From assembly GCF_000023465.1 (NCBI RefSeq), contig NC_014041.1, forward strand, positions 1,571,001 through 1,635,000: a stretch of DNA of 64,000 bases, given 5' to 3'. The DNA is from Zunongwangia profunda SM-A87 (GTDB lineage: Bacteria; Bacteroidota; Bacteroidia; Flavobacteriales; Flavobacteriaceae). This document shows, in pieces, positions 9,423-18,300 of the stretch. A program made the translations under genes and the position numbers. Below the pieces are notes generated by a model. The model searched no databases. It worked only from the letters and a program-made list of their open reading frames with translations, and was not told the origin of the DNA. The number at the start of each line of letters is the position of its first letter. The stretch's first letter is position 1.

Positions 9423-10823
9423 TTATGCGTTTACAGTTTTTTCGGTTTTCAATCGTTGCTCTTCCAGTTTTTCACTTAATCGCCGCTCTAAAATCGGTTC
9501 GATCAAAGTTTTACGCGGATTCTTTTTTAGAAAAGGATACAACTGAATTTCCTGCTGCATTTTATCGGCTGTATTTTGGTATTTATTGGTGCCGATTAAA
9601 ACCAATTCACCATTATCGAATTTCTCCTGTTCTTTTTCAGCCGATTCTTTTATTTTTTTCTGAATAACACTGTCTTTCAGTTGTTTTAAAAATCCGCCTC
9701 CGTTTTCAATATCTTTAAAGATGGCCAGTGCTTTTTCGGCAAACTGTTCGGTTAAGTTTTCGATATAATATGCACCTTCCGCAGCATTTTTTACTTTGTT
9801 TAGATGTGCTTCATACTTCATAATTAAAAGCTGATTGCGGGCAATTCGATTTCCAAACTCATTATTTTTATGATATACCGCGTCATAGGGCATATTAAAA
9901 ATAGCATCTGCACCGCCCAAAACCGCACTCATACTTTCAGTGGTGGTGCGTAAAAGGTTGACGTTATAATCGTACAGTGTTTTATTGCGCTTTGAAGGCT
10001 GGGCCAGAATAAAAATTTCTTGCTGAAAGCCATAGGTTTCAGCTAAACTTGCAAAAAGCCATCTTAAGGCTCTGATTTTAGCAATCTCGAAAAAGTAATT
10101 TGGGCCAACAGCGACCAGGAATTGAAGTTTTAAGTTTTTCTTTATAGTTGCTGACAGAAAATTAACTTCGTTTATATGATTTAGATATTCATTGGCATGT
10201 GCCATAGCATAGGCTAATTGCTGCGGAATGGTTGCGCCAGCATTTTGATACAACATGCTATCTACGGAAATAACCGACTCGAAATTGGGTGAATTTTGAA
10301 AAAGTTTATCTAAAATTTTATGATCATTTTCTAAGTTAGAAAACCAGTTTCCTGAAGCGGCCAAATTCCCGATAATATCGATTTGAAGGTATACTTTTGC
10401 ATTTTTATTTTGGAAAAAATTACGCAAACCTTTTAGGAAATCCTCAGACAGAAAAGTGAATTTCAGATAAATAGGAGTAGAGCGAAAATCGAAGTTTTTA
10501 AATAGTTTGTCAAGATTTGTTTCTTCTGATGAGATTATGAACCAGATACTTTCAGCTCCTTTTTCGATTAATTTTAAAGCGCGATAATTACTTTTTTCTT
10601 CAGAAACTACGTAAATCTGGTCACAAATAGACCAGTCTTTACTGGAATTTACCTGTAAACTTTCAATTTGGTCGTCCTGATGATAAAATGGCCTAATGTC
10701 GATACCATCCAAGGTATGCGTCACTAAATGTTGATAATCCAGACCGTCCAGTTCAAATTGAATTTGCTGTTTCCATTGTTTTGCAGAAACTTCATCAAAA
10801 TCCTGAAATAATGATTGCTTCAT
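9423..10823 (-). CDS. mutA: Methylmalonyl-CoA mutase, small (beta) subunit
   Basis: Non-catalytic partner of MutB. It shares the N-terminal mutase fold (WKQQIQFELDGLDYQ, DGIDIRPFYHQDD) and barrel segments such as RIARNQLLIMKYE and AAEGAYYIENLTEQFAEKA. It ends at 466 aa without a B12-binding domain, so no DxHxxG motif is present. This is shorter than the roughly 600-aa beta subunits of actinobacteria but is common in Bacteroidetes. It lies between the divIC-like gene (42-nt gap) and mutB (3-nt gap). Confidence 0.92.
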   Translation of the reverse strand: MKQSLFQDFDEVSAKQWKQQIQFELDGLDYQHLVTHTLDGIDIRPFYHQDDQIESLQVNSSKDWSICDQIYVVSEEKSNYRALKLIEKGAESIWFIISSEETNLDKLFKNFDFRSTPIYLKFTFLSEDFLKGLRNFFQNKNAKVYLQIDIIGNLAASGNWFSNLENDHKILDKLFQNSPNFESVISVDSMLYQNAGATIPQQLAYAMAHANEYLNHINEVNFLSATIKKNLKLQFLVAVGPNYFFEIAKIRALRWLFASLAETYGFQQEIFILAQPSKRNKTLYDYNVNLLRTTTESMSAVLGGADAIFNMPYDAVYHKNNEFGNRIARNQLLIMKYEAHLNKVKNAAEGAYYIENLTEQFAEKALAIFKDIENGGGFLKQLKDSVIQKKIKESAEKEQEKFDNGELVLIGTNKYQNTADKMQQEIQLYPFLKKNPRKTLIEPILERRLSEKLEEQRLKTEKTVNA

Positions 10824-10865
10824 AATAGGTGTGGTTTTAGGAAAACAAGTGGAAAATGCCCAATC

Positions 10866-11180
10866 TTAATCTACCGTATCGTATTCGATAATATAGATTT
10901 CTTCGTTAGGGCGTTTCATATAATATTTTTGGCGCGCGAATTTTTCTAATTCTATAGAGTCACCCAAGGTGCCGATAATGGCTTTATCCCTAGAAATTTC
11001 CTTTTGGTAATATTCCTTGTTTTCTTTAAGCTCGTTAATTTCCTGGTTAAGTTCATGATGTATAAACCAGGAATTACTATCTAAAAAGAACATCCAGATT
11101 GCAAATATAAGGCCCAGCAATACATATTTATTGCTAAGGATTTTAAACCATGTTTTACTGCGAAGTTCTTTTAATTTCAT
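10866..11180 (-). CDS. FtsB/DivIC-like septum formation initiator
   Basis: A 104-aa bitopic membrane protein. A short cytosolic N-terminus precedes one TM helix (about residues 19-36, YVLLGLIFAIWMFFLD), then a periplasmic coiled coil (about 45-75, ELNQEINELKENKEYYQKEI) and a conserved tail, LEKFARQKYYMKRPNEEIYII. This is the FtsB/DivIC plan: such proteins form the FtsQLB complex that activates septal peptidoglycan synthesis. It lies 18 nt downstream of udk and 42 nt upstream of mutA, an arrangement I know from other Flavobacteriia. The family is clear; the partner proteins are inferred. Confidence 0.9.
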   Translation of the reverse strand: MKLKELRSKTWFKILSNKYVLLGLIFAIWMFFLDSNSWFIHHELNQEINELKENKEYYQKEISRDKAIIGTLGDSIELEKFARQKYYMKRPNEEIYIIEYDTVD

Positions 11181-11198
11181 TGGTTTAAATATACAAAA

Positions 11199-11807
11199 TT
11201 AGAACAAGCGATCTTTGATAATTGTCTGAACGATATCAACAGCTACCGTATTATAGCGATTGGTAGGGATAATAATATCGGCAAATTCTTTGGTAGGTTC
11301 TATAAACTGGTTATGCATAGGTTTTAGCGTAGTTTGGTAACGCCAAAGTACTTCTTCTAAATCACGGCCGCGATCTGCGATATCTCTTTTAAGACGACGT
11401 ATTAAACGCTCATCGCTATCGGCATGCACATAGATCTTGATATCGAACATATCACGAATATCGGCATGGGCAAGAATAAGAATCCCTTCTACGATCACTA
11501 CTTTACGGGGGTGAACTTCGATAAATTCTCCCGTCCTGTTATGTTCTTTAAAAGAATATACCGGCTGCATCACATTTTTACCGGCTTTTAAGTCTTTTAG
11601 GTGAGCGACCAATAGCTCGAAATCTATAGATTTTGGATGGTCAAAATTTATTTTTTTACGTTCTTCGAAGCTAAGATGACTGGTATCCATATAATAGGAA
11701 TCCTGAGATATCACATCTACTTCTTCATTTTTTAATTCGTCGATTATCTGATTTACAACGGTAGTCTTACCACTACCGGTACCTCCGGCAATTCCAATTA
11801 TAAGCAT
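11199..11807 (-). CDS. udk: Uridine kinase
   Basis: Phosphorylates uridine and cytidine in pyrimidine salvage; cytosolic P-loop kinase of 202 aa, the usual length. The P-loop GGTGSGKT is at residues 8-15. QDSYY follows near 35-39, NFDHPKSIDFELL carries the nucleoside-binding DHP motif, and VVIVEGILIL is Walker B-like. RRLKRDIADRGRDLE holds the lid arginines. It starts 48 nt downstream of the cytochrome c gene and leads into the divIC-mutA-mutB genes on the same strand. Confidence 0.95.
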   Translation of the reverse strand: MLIIGIAGGTGSGKTTVVNQIIDELKNEEVDVISQDSYYMDTSHLSFEERKKINFDHPKSIDFELLVAHLKDLKAGKNVMQPVYSFKEHNRTGEFIEVHPRKVVIVEGILILAHADIRDMFDIKIYVHADSDERLIRRLKRDIADRGRDLEEVLWRYQTTLKPMHNQFIEPTKEFADIIIPTNRYNTVAVDIVQTIIKDRLF

Positions 11808-11855
11808 CTAAAAAAATTTGGGGCAAATTTAATTATTTGCCCCAAAAAATAAATG

Positions 11856-12323
11856 TTATTCAGGTTTTTCTACTGCGGCAACTTCTTCTTCGGTTACCAT
11901 ATCATCAATTTTATTGCTCCAGGAGTTCATTACATAATTAAGTGCATCTGCAACTTCCTGATCGCTTAAGCCCATAGGAGTCATGACGTTATCGTATTCT
12001 TTACCGTTTACGGTAATAGGCCCCTGCATACCATATTTTACACCACGAATACTTTCTGTGCGTTTTTCTTTTAACCAGTTAGACCCGTCTAATGGAGGGT
12101 AAGTTCCCGGGATTCCTTGTCCTGTGGGTAGGTGACAGGTCACACAAAGTTGGGAGTATATTTTTTTTCCTCTGGCGATACTTTCGTCTAAAGGTGTTTT
12201 TTGAGCTGAACCGTTATCTGCCGGGATGGTATAGGTTTCTTCCTCTTCAGTAGTTTCCTGTTTTTTGTCTGACTTACAGGCCATCGCTCCCAGAATCACG
12301 GCAATACTTAATAACTTTTTCAT
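11856..12323 (-). CDS. Mono-heme cytochrome c lipoprotein
   Basis: Exported electron carrier of 155 aa. The N-terminus (MKKLLSIAVILGAMACKSDK) is a lipoprotein signal with the lipobox Cys at 16, and an acidic linker follows. The heme site CVTCH is at residues 60-64 and the likely distal Met is in TPMGLSDQEV (Met117). Its start overlaps the stop of the upstream sugar dehydrogenase gene in an ATGA, so the two are translationally coupled. It probably accepts electrons from that dehydrogenase; this is inferred from the coupling. Confidence 0.93.
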   Translation of the reverse strand: MKKLLSIAVILGAMACKSDKKQETTEEEETYTIPADNGSAQKTPLDESIARGKKIYSQLCVTCHLPTGQGIPGTYPPLDGSNWLKEKRTESIRGVKYGMQGPITVNGKEYDNVMTPMGLSDQEVADALNYVMNSWSNKIDDMVTEEEVAAVEKPE

Positions 12324-13534
12324 TTTTGATCGTTTGTGTTTAATTCTAATTTATGCTGTTTTTTTACTAATTTCAATACGCCTTTTCCTTCTACGCCAAG
12401 ATAGATATTTCCATCGGGTCCTTCAACAACTTCTCGTAATCTTCCTACTTTTTCAACCAATTTCTCTCGTTTAGTAATTTTCTTTCCGTCTAAAATCAAA
12501 AGTTCCAGATACTGAAATTTAAGGGAGCCTGCTAATAAGTTTCCTTTTAGGTCGGGATATTTTTCGGAAGTAACATAAGCAAATCCGCTTGGAGCGATTG
12601 AAGGTAACCAGTAAAAGATAGGATCTTCGAATTCTGGCCTGCTACGCTCTTCGGTAATAGGAGTTCCGTCATAATTTTCACCATAGGTTACTACCGGCCA
12701 TCCATAATTTGCTCCGGCTTTTACTACATTTATTTCATCTCCGCCTTGTGGGCCATGTTCATGAACCCAAATTTCACCGGTTTCAGGATTTAAGATCATT
12801 CCCTGTGGATTGCGATGTCCATAAGAATAAATAGCTTCTTTGGCATTTTCCTTTCCTACAAAGGGATTGTCCTGCGGAATACTTCCGTCATCATTTAAGC
12901 GATAAACTTTACCATTATCTCTTGTGATATCCTGTGGATTTTCATCACGAGCACCACGTTCTCCGGCTGAGAAGTAAAGATATCCTTCTTTATCGAAAGC
13001 TATCCTGGATCCAAAATGTTGTCCTTTAGTGGTGTTTGGCCCGGCTTTATAGAGTACTTCTATGTTGGTAAGTTGGCTACCATTGATTTTTGCTCTGGCT
13101 ATTGCGGTATTTCCCCCTTCGCCTTCGCCTTCAGAGGAGGCATAGGTAAAATAAATCCATCCATTGTTAGCATAATCTGGATGAACGGCAATATCTAATA
13201 GTCCGCCCTGTCCACGCACATAGACTTCAGGAACATTAGAAAGTTTTTGTTTTTTGCCGTCTTTAAAATGGTAAATTTCGCCAGATTTATCGGTAATCAG
13301 CATGCTTTGATCTGGTAAGAAATCGATACCCCAGGGGATAGGAATTCCTTCTACGACTACTTCAGTGGTATAAGTATCATTGGTTTCGGCCGGGATAGGT
13401 TCTGGTACCTCCTGTTTGGAAAGCTCTGGAGATTCATTGGTATCCTGAGCATCTGCAGTATCCGTTTTTTTATCGTTTTGGCCACAGGAAATCAGCAGCA
13501 GCGCCATTCCCAGAGTAGTGAAAAGTTTTTTCAT
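12320..13534 (-). CDS. PQQ-dependent sugar dehydrogenase-like lipoprotein (glucose/sorbosone dehydrogenase fold)
   Basis: A 404-aa exported beta-propeller oxidoreductase of the glucose/sorbosone dehydrogenase family (soluble Gdh-like, PQQ cofactor). The N-terminal lipoprotein signal ends at LLISCGQ. Family motifs are PWGIDFLPDQSMLITDKSGEI, GGLLDIAVHPDY, YSYGHRNPQGMILNPETGEIWVHEHGPQGGDEIN and NYGWP. The His in GHRNPQG is the usual catalytic base and sits with the HEHGPQ loop. Electrons would pass to the coupled cytochrome c encoded next to it. Family call is strong; the actual sugar is unknown. Confidence 0.9.
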   Translation of the reverse strand: MKKLFTTLGMALLLISCGQNDKKTDTADAQDTNESPELSKQEVPEPIPAETNDTYTTEVVVEGIPIPWGIDFLPDQSMLITDKSGEIYHFKDGKKQKLSNVPEVYVRGQGGLLDIAVHPDYANNGWIYFTYASSEGEGEGGNTAIARAKINGSQLTNIEVLYKAGPNTTKGQHFGSRIAFDKEGYLYFSAGERGARDENPQDITRDNGKVYRLNDDGSIPQDNPFVGKENAKEAIYSYGHRNPQGMILNPETGEIWVHEHGPQGGDEINVVKAGANYGWPVVTYGENYDGTPITEERSRPEFEDPIFYWLPSIAPSGFAYVTSEKYPDLKGNLLAGSLKFQYLELLILDGKKITKREKLVEKVGRLREVVEGPDGNIYLGVEGKGVLKLVKKQHKLELNTNDQK

Positions 13535-13617
13535 AGTTAGGTGTTATGAGATTGGTTGTAATTTAATGGATTAAAAACTATTTATCGAACTAATATATAA
13601 AAAATCTGAACTTTCCA

Positions 13618-13646
13618 TTGTAGTGGTAAAAGAATTATTATATTTG
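13618..13646 (+). promoter_or_regulatory. Bacteroidetes-type promoter of tRNA-Pro
   Basis: TTG at 13618-13620 and TATATTTG at 13639-13646 are separated by 18 nt. This is an exact fit to the flavobacterial consensus TTG-N17-23-TAnnTTTG. The tRNA begins 31 nt after the -7 box. A small inverted repeat (CAATCA...TGATTG) lies between them. Confidence 0.75.
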
Positions 13647-13676
13647 CACCCGCAATCACAAATAATGATTGTGTAA

Positions 13677-13751
13677 CGGGGTGTAGCGTAGCCCGGTCAT
13701 CGCGCCTGCTTTGGGAGCAGGAGGTCGCAGGTTCGAATCCTGCCACCCCGA
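13677..13751 (+). tRNA. tRNA-Pro (anticodon TGG)
   Basis: A 75-nt cloverleaf. Acceptor strand CGGGGTG (13677-13683) pairs with CACCCCG (13744-13750), and the discriminator is A13751. The anticodon arm CCTGC-TTTGGGA-GCAGG gives anticodon TGG (proline). The T arm GCAGG-TTCGAAT-CCTGC is perfect. The CCA end is not encoded. The 3' half is the integration target of the islands to the right: copies of its last 12-16 nt recur at three downstream positions. Confidence 0.97.
13736..13751 (+). repeat. Attachment-site core in the 3' end of tRNA-Pro (attL of island A)
   Basis: AATCCTGCCACCCCGA is repeated exactly at 23509-23524. The inner 12 nt, CTGCCACCCCGA, also occur inside the 26-nt copies at 23263-23288 and 49055-49080. 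An identical short repeat of a tRNA 3' end, with a tyrosine recombinase immediately downstream, is the standard picture of an integrated island that has rebuilt the tRNA. Confidence 0.75.
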
Positions 13752-13779
13752 CTTTAACAAGTTATATTTTAACATAATT

Positions 13780-13823
13780 AAAGGGTAATTATATGGTTTT
13801 CATATAGTTGCCCTTTCTTTTTT
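13780..13823 (+). terminator. Rho-independent terminator after tRNA-Pro
   Basis: AAAGGG (13780-13785) pairs with CCCTTT (13811-13816). An inner TATATG/CATATA stem gives a second paired block, and a run of T follows. It lies 29 nt after the tRNA, just inside island A. Confidence 0.7.
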
Positions 13824-13856
13824 GCTCAAATTTTAACAAACAGTGTTAAATTTTAT

Positions 13857-13904
13857 GTGAGTTCACCGTGAGTTCACTGGGAATTTGTGAGTTTATCGTG
13901 AGTT
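13857..13904 (+). repeat. Two pairs of GTGAGTT motifs, probable integrase arm sites
   Basis: GTGAGTT occurs at 13857, 13868, 13887 and 13898. Within each pair the copies start exactly 11 bp apart, one helical turn. The same pair spacing recurs at 23190/23201, 48982/48993 and, inverted, at 50504/50515. They lie between the att core and the recombinase gene, where arm-type binding sites of tyrosine recombinases are expected. The function is inferred. Confidence 0.55.
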
Positions 13905-13999
13905 ATTTTTTTGTATTTTTAGCTTACCGATACTCCATAATTGCGTATTGGTAGTTTGACTTTCGCCTTAATTAATTGTTTCATTAAAATAACATAACG

Positions 14000-15244
14000 A
14001 TGCGTACCAGTCAAACCTTTTCCATTTCTTTTTTTATTCGCAAAAAGAAAAAGCAACCAGCCTTAGCCCTCCTCTATGCCCGAATCACCGTTAACGGTAA
14101 ATCATTAGAAATAAGTTTAAAACGAACTATTCCGGTAGACAAGTGGAACCAATCAGCCAGTAAACTTACCGGTAACACTTCTGAAAGTCGGCAGATCAAT
14201 AAAAAGATTGATGAAACCAAAGCGCAATTATATAAAACCTATGATAGCCTTTTAAAAGAAGGACTGCTGGTAACCACACAAACAGTCAAAGCTAGATACC
14301 TGGGTAGTGACCAGCAACATTATACGCTTACCTATTTGATTAACTATCACAAAGAAAAGATGGATAAGGTGTTAAAATATGGTACCATGAAAAATTATAC
14401 GACTACGGAAAATTACCTAAAAGATTATTTAAAAGCCCAGCATCATACTTCAGATGTTTATCTAAAGCAAATTGATTACCAGTTTACCCTGGGATTTGAA
14501 AGTTATTTACGTGTTTTGCCGGGCCTTCAAAATAATGGAGTAATGAAGCATATGGAGCGGTTCAAAAAACTAATGCGCCTGGCCGAACATTTAGATTGGA
14601 TTGAAAAGAACCCCACCAAAAGGTTCAAGCTACGCTTTGATCAGGTGGATATGGTTTATTTAAACAAGACCGAGCTGGAAAAGATCAAAAACGAAGAGTT
14701 TGAAAAACCGGTATTAACTATTAACCGGGATATTTTTGTTTTTGCCTGTTATACCGGGCTGGCTTATGCTGATGCCAAAGCCTTAAATAAAAACAATTTG
14801 CAAATTGGAGTGGATGGCAATAAATGGATTTATACCCGAAGGAGTAAAACGAATACTGCTGTGAGAGTTCCATTACTCGCAGAGGCGGAACGAATTCTAA
14901 AAAGATATAAGACTCATCCTAAAATAGACGGAACGGAAAAATTGCTACCGGTTTATTCCAACCAGAAAACCAACCAGTATTTAAAAGAAATAGCTAAAGA
15001 GGTGAAAATAAAAAAACAACTGAGTTTTCATACCGCCAGGCATACTTTTGCCACAACGATAACTTTAGCTAATGGCGTTCCCATAGAAACAGTTTCCAAG
15101 CTTTTAGGCCATACCAAATTATCCACTACACAGATCTATGCACGAGTAATTGATTCTAAAATTTCTAATGATATTGATAATTTAAGAGAAAAGTTGAACG
15201 ATGAAAAAACAGAAATGGTAACAGACCGTACCTTTTATTTATAA
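14000..15244 (+). CDS. Tyrosine recombinase/integrase of island A
   Basis: A 414-aa site-specific recombinase of the Bacteroidetes mobile-element type. The N-terminus holds the Arm_DNA-bind-like segment (FSISFFIRKKKKQPALALLYARITVNG), the middle is the SAM-like core-binding domain, and the C-terminus is catalytic. The signature HTARH (344-348), His371 in LGHTKLS and nucleophile Tyr380 (TQIYAR) are present. The first catalytic Arg, normally in TGLRxxD, is Ala (YTGLAYAD), as in the group that includes IntDOT where that Arg is also absent. It is 46% of the way through no operon: it stands alone, right after the tRNA and its att site. Confidence 0.92.
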   Translation: MRTSQTFSISFFIRKKKKQPALALLYARITVNGKSLEISLKRTIPVDKWNQSASKLTGNTSESRQINKKIDETKAQLYKTYDSLLKEGLLVTTQTVKARYLGSDQQHYTLTYLINYHKEKMDKVLKYGTMKNYTTTENYLKDYLKAQHHTSDVYLKQIDYQFTLGFESYLRVLPGLQNNGVMKHMERFKKLMRLAEHLDWIEKNPTKRFKLRFDQVDMVYLNKTELEKIKNEEFEKPVLTINRDIFVFACYTGLAYADAKALNKNNLQIGVDGNKWIYTRRSKTNTAVRVPLLAEAERILKRYKTHPKIDGTEKLLPVYSNQKTNQYLKEIAKEVKIKKQLSFHTARHTFATTITLANGVPIETVSKLLGHTKLSTTQIYARVIDSKISNDIDNLREKLNDEKTEMVTDRTFYL

Positions 15245-15743
15245 ACCTTTATTAATAGAGACTTTGTAATAGTCTTGTTTCAAGGTCACCAATTCGGATT
15301 CAAGTTTTTTGTTCAAATTTTGTTTTCAAATACTGAAGAAAGTAGAAACTACTTCTAAAATAGCTTATATCTTTATTTGTCGCAGAATTTCTTCGAAACT
15401 GGGTGGATCATTTCAGGTCTAGGAATTTTGATCAACCTATTAATAAAAATTAACCTATTTGATATCCTTAAAATCCTTTGTTTTTTCCATTTTAGCTTCT
15501 ATTTACCGGAAGCCGTTGAGAGCAAAGTATTTGGTCATAAATTTATCACCAATCCAAATTTATCTTTTAAAAAACTTTTGTCCGTTATACTGAGAAACTT
15601 TGGGGGCTTTGATTCAGCTGTTATTGTTTTGGTTGCCGATCATATTTTTTTATTTGCCAATGGATTTTGAGATCGAACTGAAGCGAAGAAGATATTGCTC
15701 AGCCAGTATTTCTACAGAATTAATTTCTTAATTTGTATTTATT
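15245..15743. other. Unassigned 0.5-kb stretch after the integrase
   Basis: I see no convincing gene here. An open frame at 15377-15670 begins with TTG and encodes a hydrophobic, unrecognised 97-aa peptide without a clear ribosome-binding context; neither strand shows a family motif. It may be degenerate DNA between the recombinase and the regulatory cargo. The promoter of the response regulator gene should lie at its right end. Confidence 0.3.
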
Positions 15744-16427
15744 ATGAAATTACTGATTGTAGAAGATGAACCGTACCTGTTAAAAAGCCTTGAGGATTTC
15801 GCGGCCAAAGAAGGCTATTTATATGATTCGGCAGGCAACTTTCAAACAGCCCAAGAACGTGTTTATTTATACGATTATGACTGTCTAATTCTAGACATTA
15901 ATTTACCGGATGGCAGTGGGTTCGAAATTCTTGAAATTCTTAAAAAAGAAGATAAGACTGATGGTGTTATTATTCTTTCTGCAAGAGATTCCCTAGATGA
16001 TAAGTTAACTGGCCTCGAATTAGGAGCTGATGATTACCTGATAAAACCATTTTATTTTTCAGAACTTAATGCCCGGATAAAAGCCGTCATTCGTAGGAAA
16101 CAGTTTAAAACCAATAAGCCTATCCGCTTTGCCAATATGGTAATAGATCTAGGCCAATACCTAGTGAGAATAGATAACTTTTCTACGCCAATCTCATTTA
16201 CTAAAAAAGAATATGCTATACTCATCCACCTCATTAACAATAATAAACGTATTATTTCTAAAATGGCGCTCGCAGAGTACGTATGGGGTGATTATGTAGA
16301 TGAGGCCCAGAGTTTTGATTTTTTGTTTTCTCAGATTAAGAACCTCAAACGAAAGCTGAAAGATGCCGGGGCACAAGTAGAAATAAATAACATCTATGGG
16401 GTAGGTTATCAAATTCAGGCTTTATGA
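15744..16427 (+). CDS. OmpR/PhoB-type response regulator
   Basis: A 227-aa DNA-binding response regulator. The receiver domain (1-115) has the acidic pocket IVEDEP, phospho-acceptor Asp51 in LILDINLPDGSG, a switch Ser in ILSARD and the conserved Lys in YLIKPF. The C-terminal winged helix (about 125-225) shows LTKKEYAIL-like FTKKEYAILIHLINN and RRKL-like LKRKLKDAG. The stop overlaps the start of the histidine kinase by 4 bp (ATGA), so this is a coupled two-component pair. It heads the island A cargo and may control the SOD-chrA genes downstream; that is an inference from position only. Confidence 0.93.
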   Translation: MKLLIVEDEPYLLKSLEDFAAKEGYLYDSAGNFQTAQERVYLYDYDCLILDINLPDGSGFEILEILKKEDKTDGVIILSARDSLDDKLTGLELGADDYLIKPFYFSELNARIKAVIRRKQFKTNKPIRFANMVIDLGQYLVRIDNFSTPISFTKKEYAILIHLINNNKRIISKMALAEYVWGDYVDEAQSFDFLFSQIKNLKRKLKDAGAQVEINNIYGVGYQIQAL

Positions 16428-17704
16428 AGCTGCTTACCTACACATCCCGCCTTCAAATGCTGTATTTCCTCGTCTTGTTCGGGATTTTTTCGATATTGTT
16501 TTATTTGGTACTTAGCTGGAATGTACTTCAAAATGTAGATGAAGTGTTGAACAACCGCAAAGTCAACTTGCTAGCTTATCTAGAAGAAAATCCTGAAGCT
16601 CCTTTTAAAGAGGATAACCCACTAGACGATTTTACCTTTTTTCCTGTTGAAAAGAAGGTGTTTCAGGAAAGCTATGAAAGCTACACTGACACTCTTATTT
16701 ATGAGCCTGTTGATGATGAGTTTGATGAGTACCGAAAGCTTACAGCTTATGTGAAATTACACAATAATAACTACCGGCTGGAAATTATAAAGCCACATCT
16801 GGAAGCGGGAGAAATGATAGGTACCATTGCCATTACACTCGGCAGCCTATTTATGGGCTTGGCGCTTTCTTTTTACTTAACCCAACGTATTATCTCCAAA
16901 AAAATATGGAAATCGTTTTTTGAAATGCTCGAAAGGCTCCGGCTCTTGCGCTTTGATAAAGAGAAAATGCCCGAATTACCATCTACAAATATTGATGAGT
17001 TCCGGATGCTGAATGAAGCTGTGAATGAGCTGGTCCGAAAAAATACTGAAGTCTTTCAAAGCCAAAAGCAATTTATTGAAAACGCTTCACATGAAATGCA
17101 AACGCCCTTGTCCATTATCCAGTCAAGGCTGGAAGCACTCATTGGGCAGGCTGAACTTTCAAAGAAGCAGGCGGAAATTATTGAAGGCATTATCGGTTCA
17201 ACACAACGCTTAAAAAAACTGAGTAAAACTCTGTTGCTCTTATCTAAAATCGAAAACCGGCAGTTTATCCTTTCGGAACAGGTTGATATTCAAACAATTT
17301 TATGCCGATCCATGGAATTTTATGAAGAACATAAAGCCGCCTTGAATATATCGGTGAAAGCCGAAACACGAGATAGTTTGAAAGTGCAGGGAAATATTAT
17401 GCTTACGGAGATACTGATACAGAACCTACTTAAAAACGCCTTTCTGCATAATATTGAGAATGGAATGGTAAGCGTTCAAATAATGGAAAACAAGCTCATT
17501 ATTGCCAATACCGGGCAAAAGCAAGAAATAGGAAAAGTATTTGAGAAGGATAAATTGTTCAACCGTTTTTACAAACAATCCAGGAATCCCAATACTTGGG
17601 GGTTGGGATTAGCCATTGCTCTAAAGGTAGCTGAAACGAGTGGATGGGGACTTCATTATTATAAAGAAGAAGGATTGCACATTTTTGAAGTGAATTTCGG
17701 GTAA
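16424..17704 (+). CDS. Membrane sensor histidine kinase
   Basis: A 426-aa two-TM sensor kinase. TM1 is at about 10-32 and TM2 at about 131-152, enclosing a roughly 100-residue periplasmic sensor rich in acidic residues. The H box is FIENASHEMQTPLS with His223. N-box LLKNAFLHN and G-box WGLGLAIAL complete the HATPase domain, although the ATPase part is short. It overlaps the response regulator by 4 bp and phosphorylates it by family rule. The signal is unknown; chromate or redox stress would suit the neighbours. Confidence 0.92.
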   Translation: MKLLTYTSRLQMLYFLVLFGIFSILFYLVLSWNVLQNVDEVLNNRKVNLLAYLEENPEAPFKEDNPLDDFTFFPVEKKVFQESYESYTDTLIYEPVDDEFDEYRKLTAYVKLHNNNYRLEIIKPHLEAGEMIGTIAITLGSLFMGLALSFYLTQRIISKKIWKSFFEMLERLRLLRFDKEKMPELPSTNIDEFRMLNEAVNELVRKNTEVFQSQKQFIENASHEMQTPLSIIQSRLEALIGQAELSKKQAEIIEGIIGSTQRLKKLSKTLLLLSKIENRQFILSEQVDIQTILCRSMEFYEEHKAALNISVKAETRDSLKVQGNIMLTEILIQNLLKNAFLHNIENGMVSVQIMENKLIIANTGQKQEIGKVFEKDKLFNRFYKQSRNPNTWGLGLAIALKVAETSGWGLHYYKEEGLHIFEVNFG

Positions 17705-17773
17705 CCAATCAGCTTCCCAAATTTCTACAGATTCCATTCATATACTTGCATTTAATAAAATCATGAAACTATA

Positions 17774-18281
17774 ATGAACAGAGCCGGGAACCAAATCATT
17801 CTTATTTTGCTTTTATCCTTTTTAACCCCTAAAATTGTTTTTTCACAGGTAGAAAATAAAGAAACAAATTATCCTAAGATAAAAAACTATTTTAGTATTA
17901 TGCATCCTATTGCCACTATAACAAAAGACGGGAATCACTTTAATTTTGATGGCAGTTATACAGTAGGCTTTCCAGTTGGTATAAATTTTCTTCAGAGCGA
18001 CAAAATAGCTTACAGTATCGAGTTTGCACCTATGATTTCTTTTAATGATCGTGCGAGTAGGGTAACCGGATTACTTTTTCACCCAGGTGTTATCTACCGA
18101 AACATTGGAGGTTTTAATTTTTTAACCAGGCTTGCATTCAATACCAACGGCCGTTATGGTTAGACCTATAATTAAAAAGGAAAAAGTAACTTATTTCCTC
18201 GCTACGCCCATTCCGTTTAGATTCGGCAATGATTTACCTTTTTCAGTAACTTTTGGTTTTCAAGTTGGAATAGCATTTTAA
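17774..18281 (+). pseudogene. Frameshifted small outer-membrane beta-barrel-like protein
   Basis: The first frame (17774-18163) gives a signal peptide (ILILLLSFLTPKIVFSQ) and amphipathic strands such as GFPVGINFL and YSIEFAPMISF, then stops at TAG after GRYG. Right after this stop another frame continues the pattern with KKEKVTYFLATPIPFRFGNDLPFSVTFGFQVGIAF and a stop at 18279-18281, ending in Phe as outer-membrane barrels do. Together they make one protein of about 168 aa broken by a single frameshift near 18155-18170. I do not recognise a named family. It could be a sequencing error rather than true decay. Confidence 0.6.
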
Positions 18282-18300
18282 TCATATAAAAGAAAAAATT

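Noticed and set aside
13857..13904. GTGAGTT pairs considered as replication iterons
   Set aside because: No replication initiator gene is near; all pairs lie beside att cores or integrase genes.
15377..15670. 97-codon TTG-started hydrophobic frame
   Set aside because: No recognised family, weak start and low-complexity Phe/Leu content; described only as an unassigned stretch.
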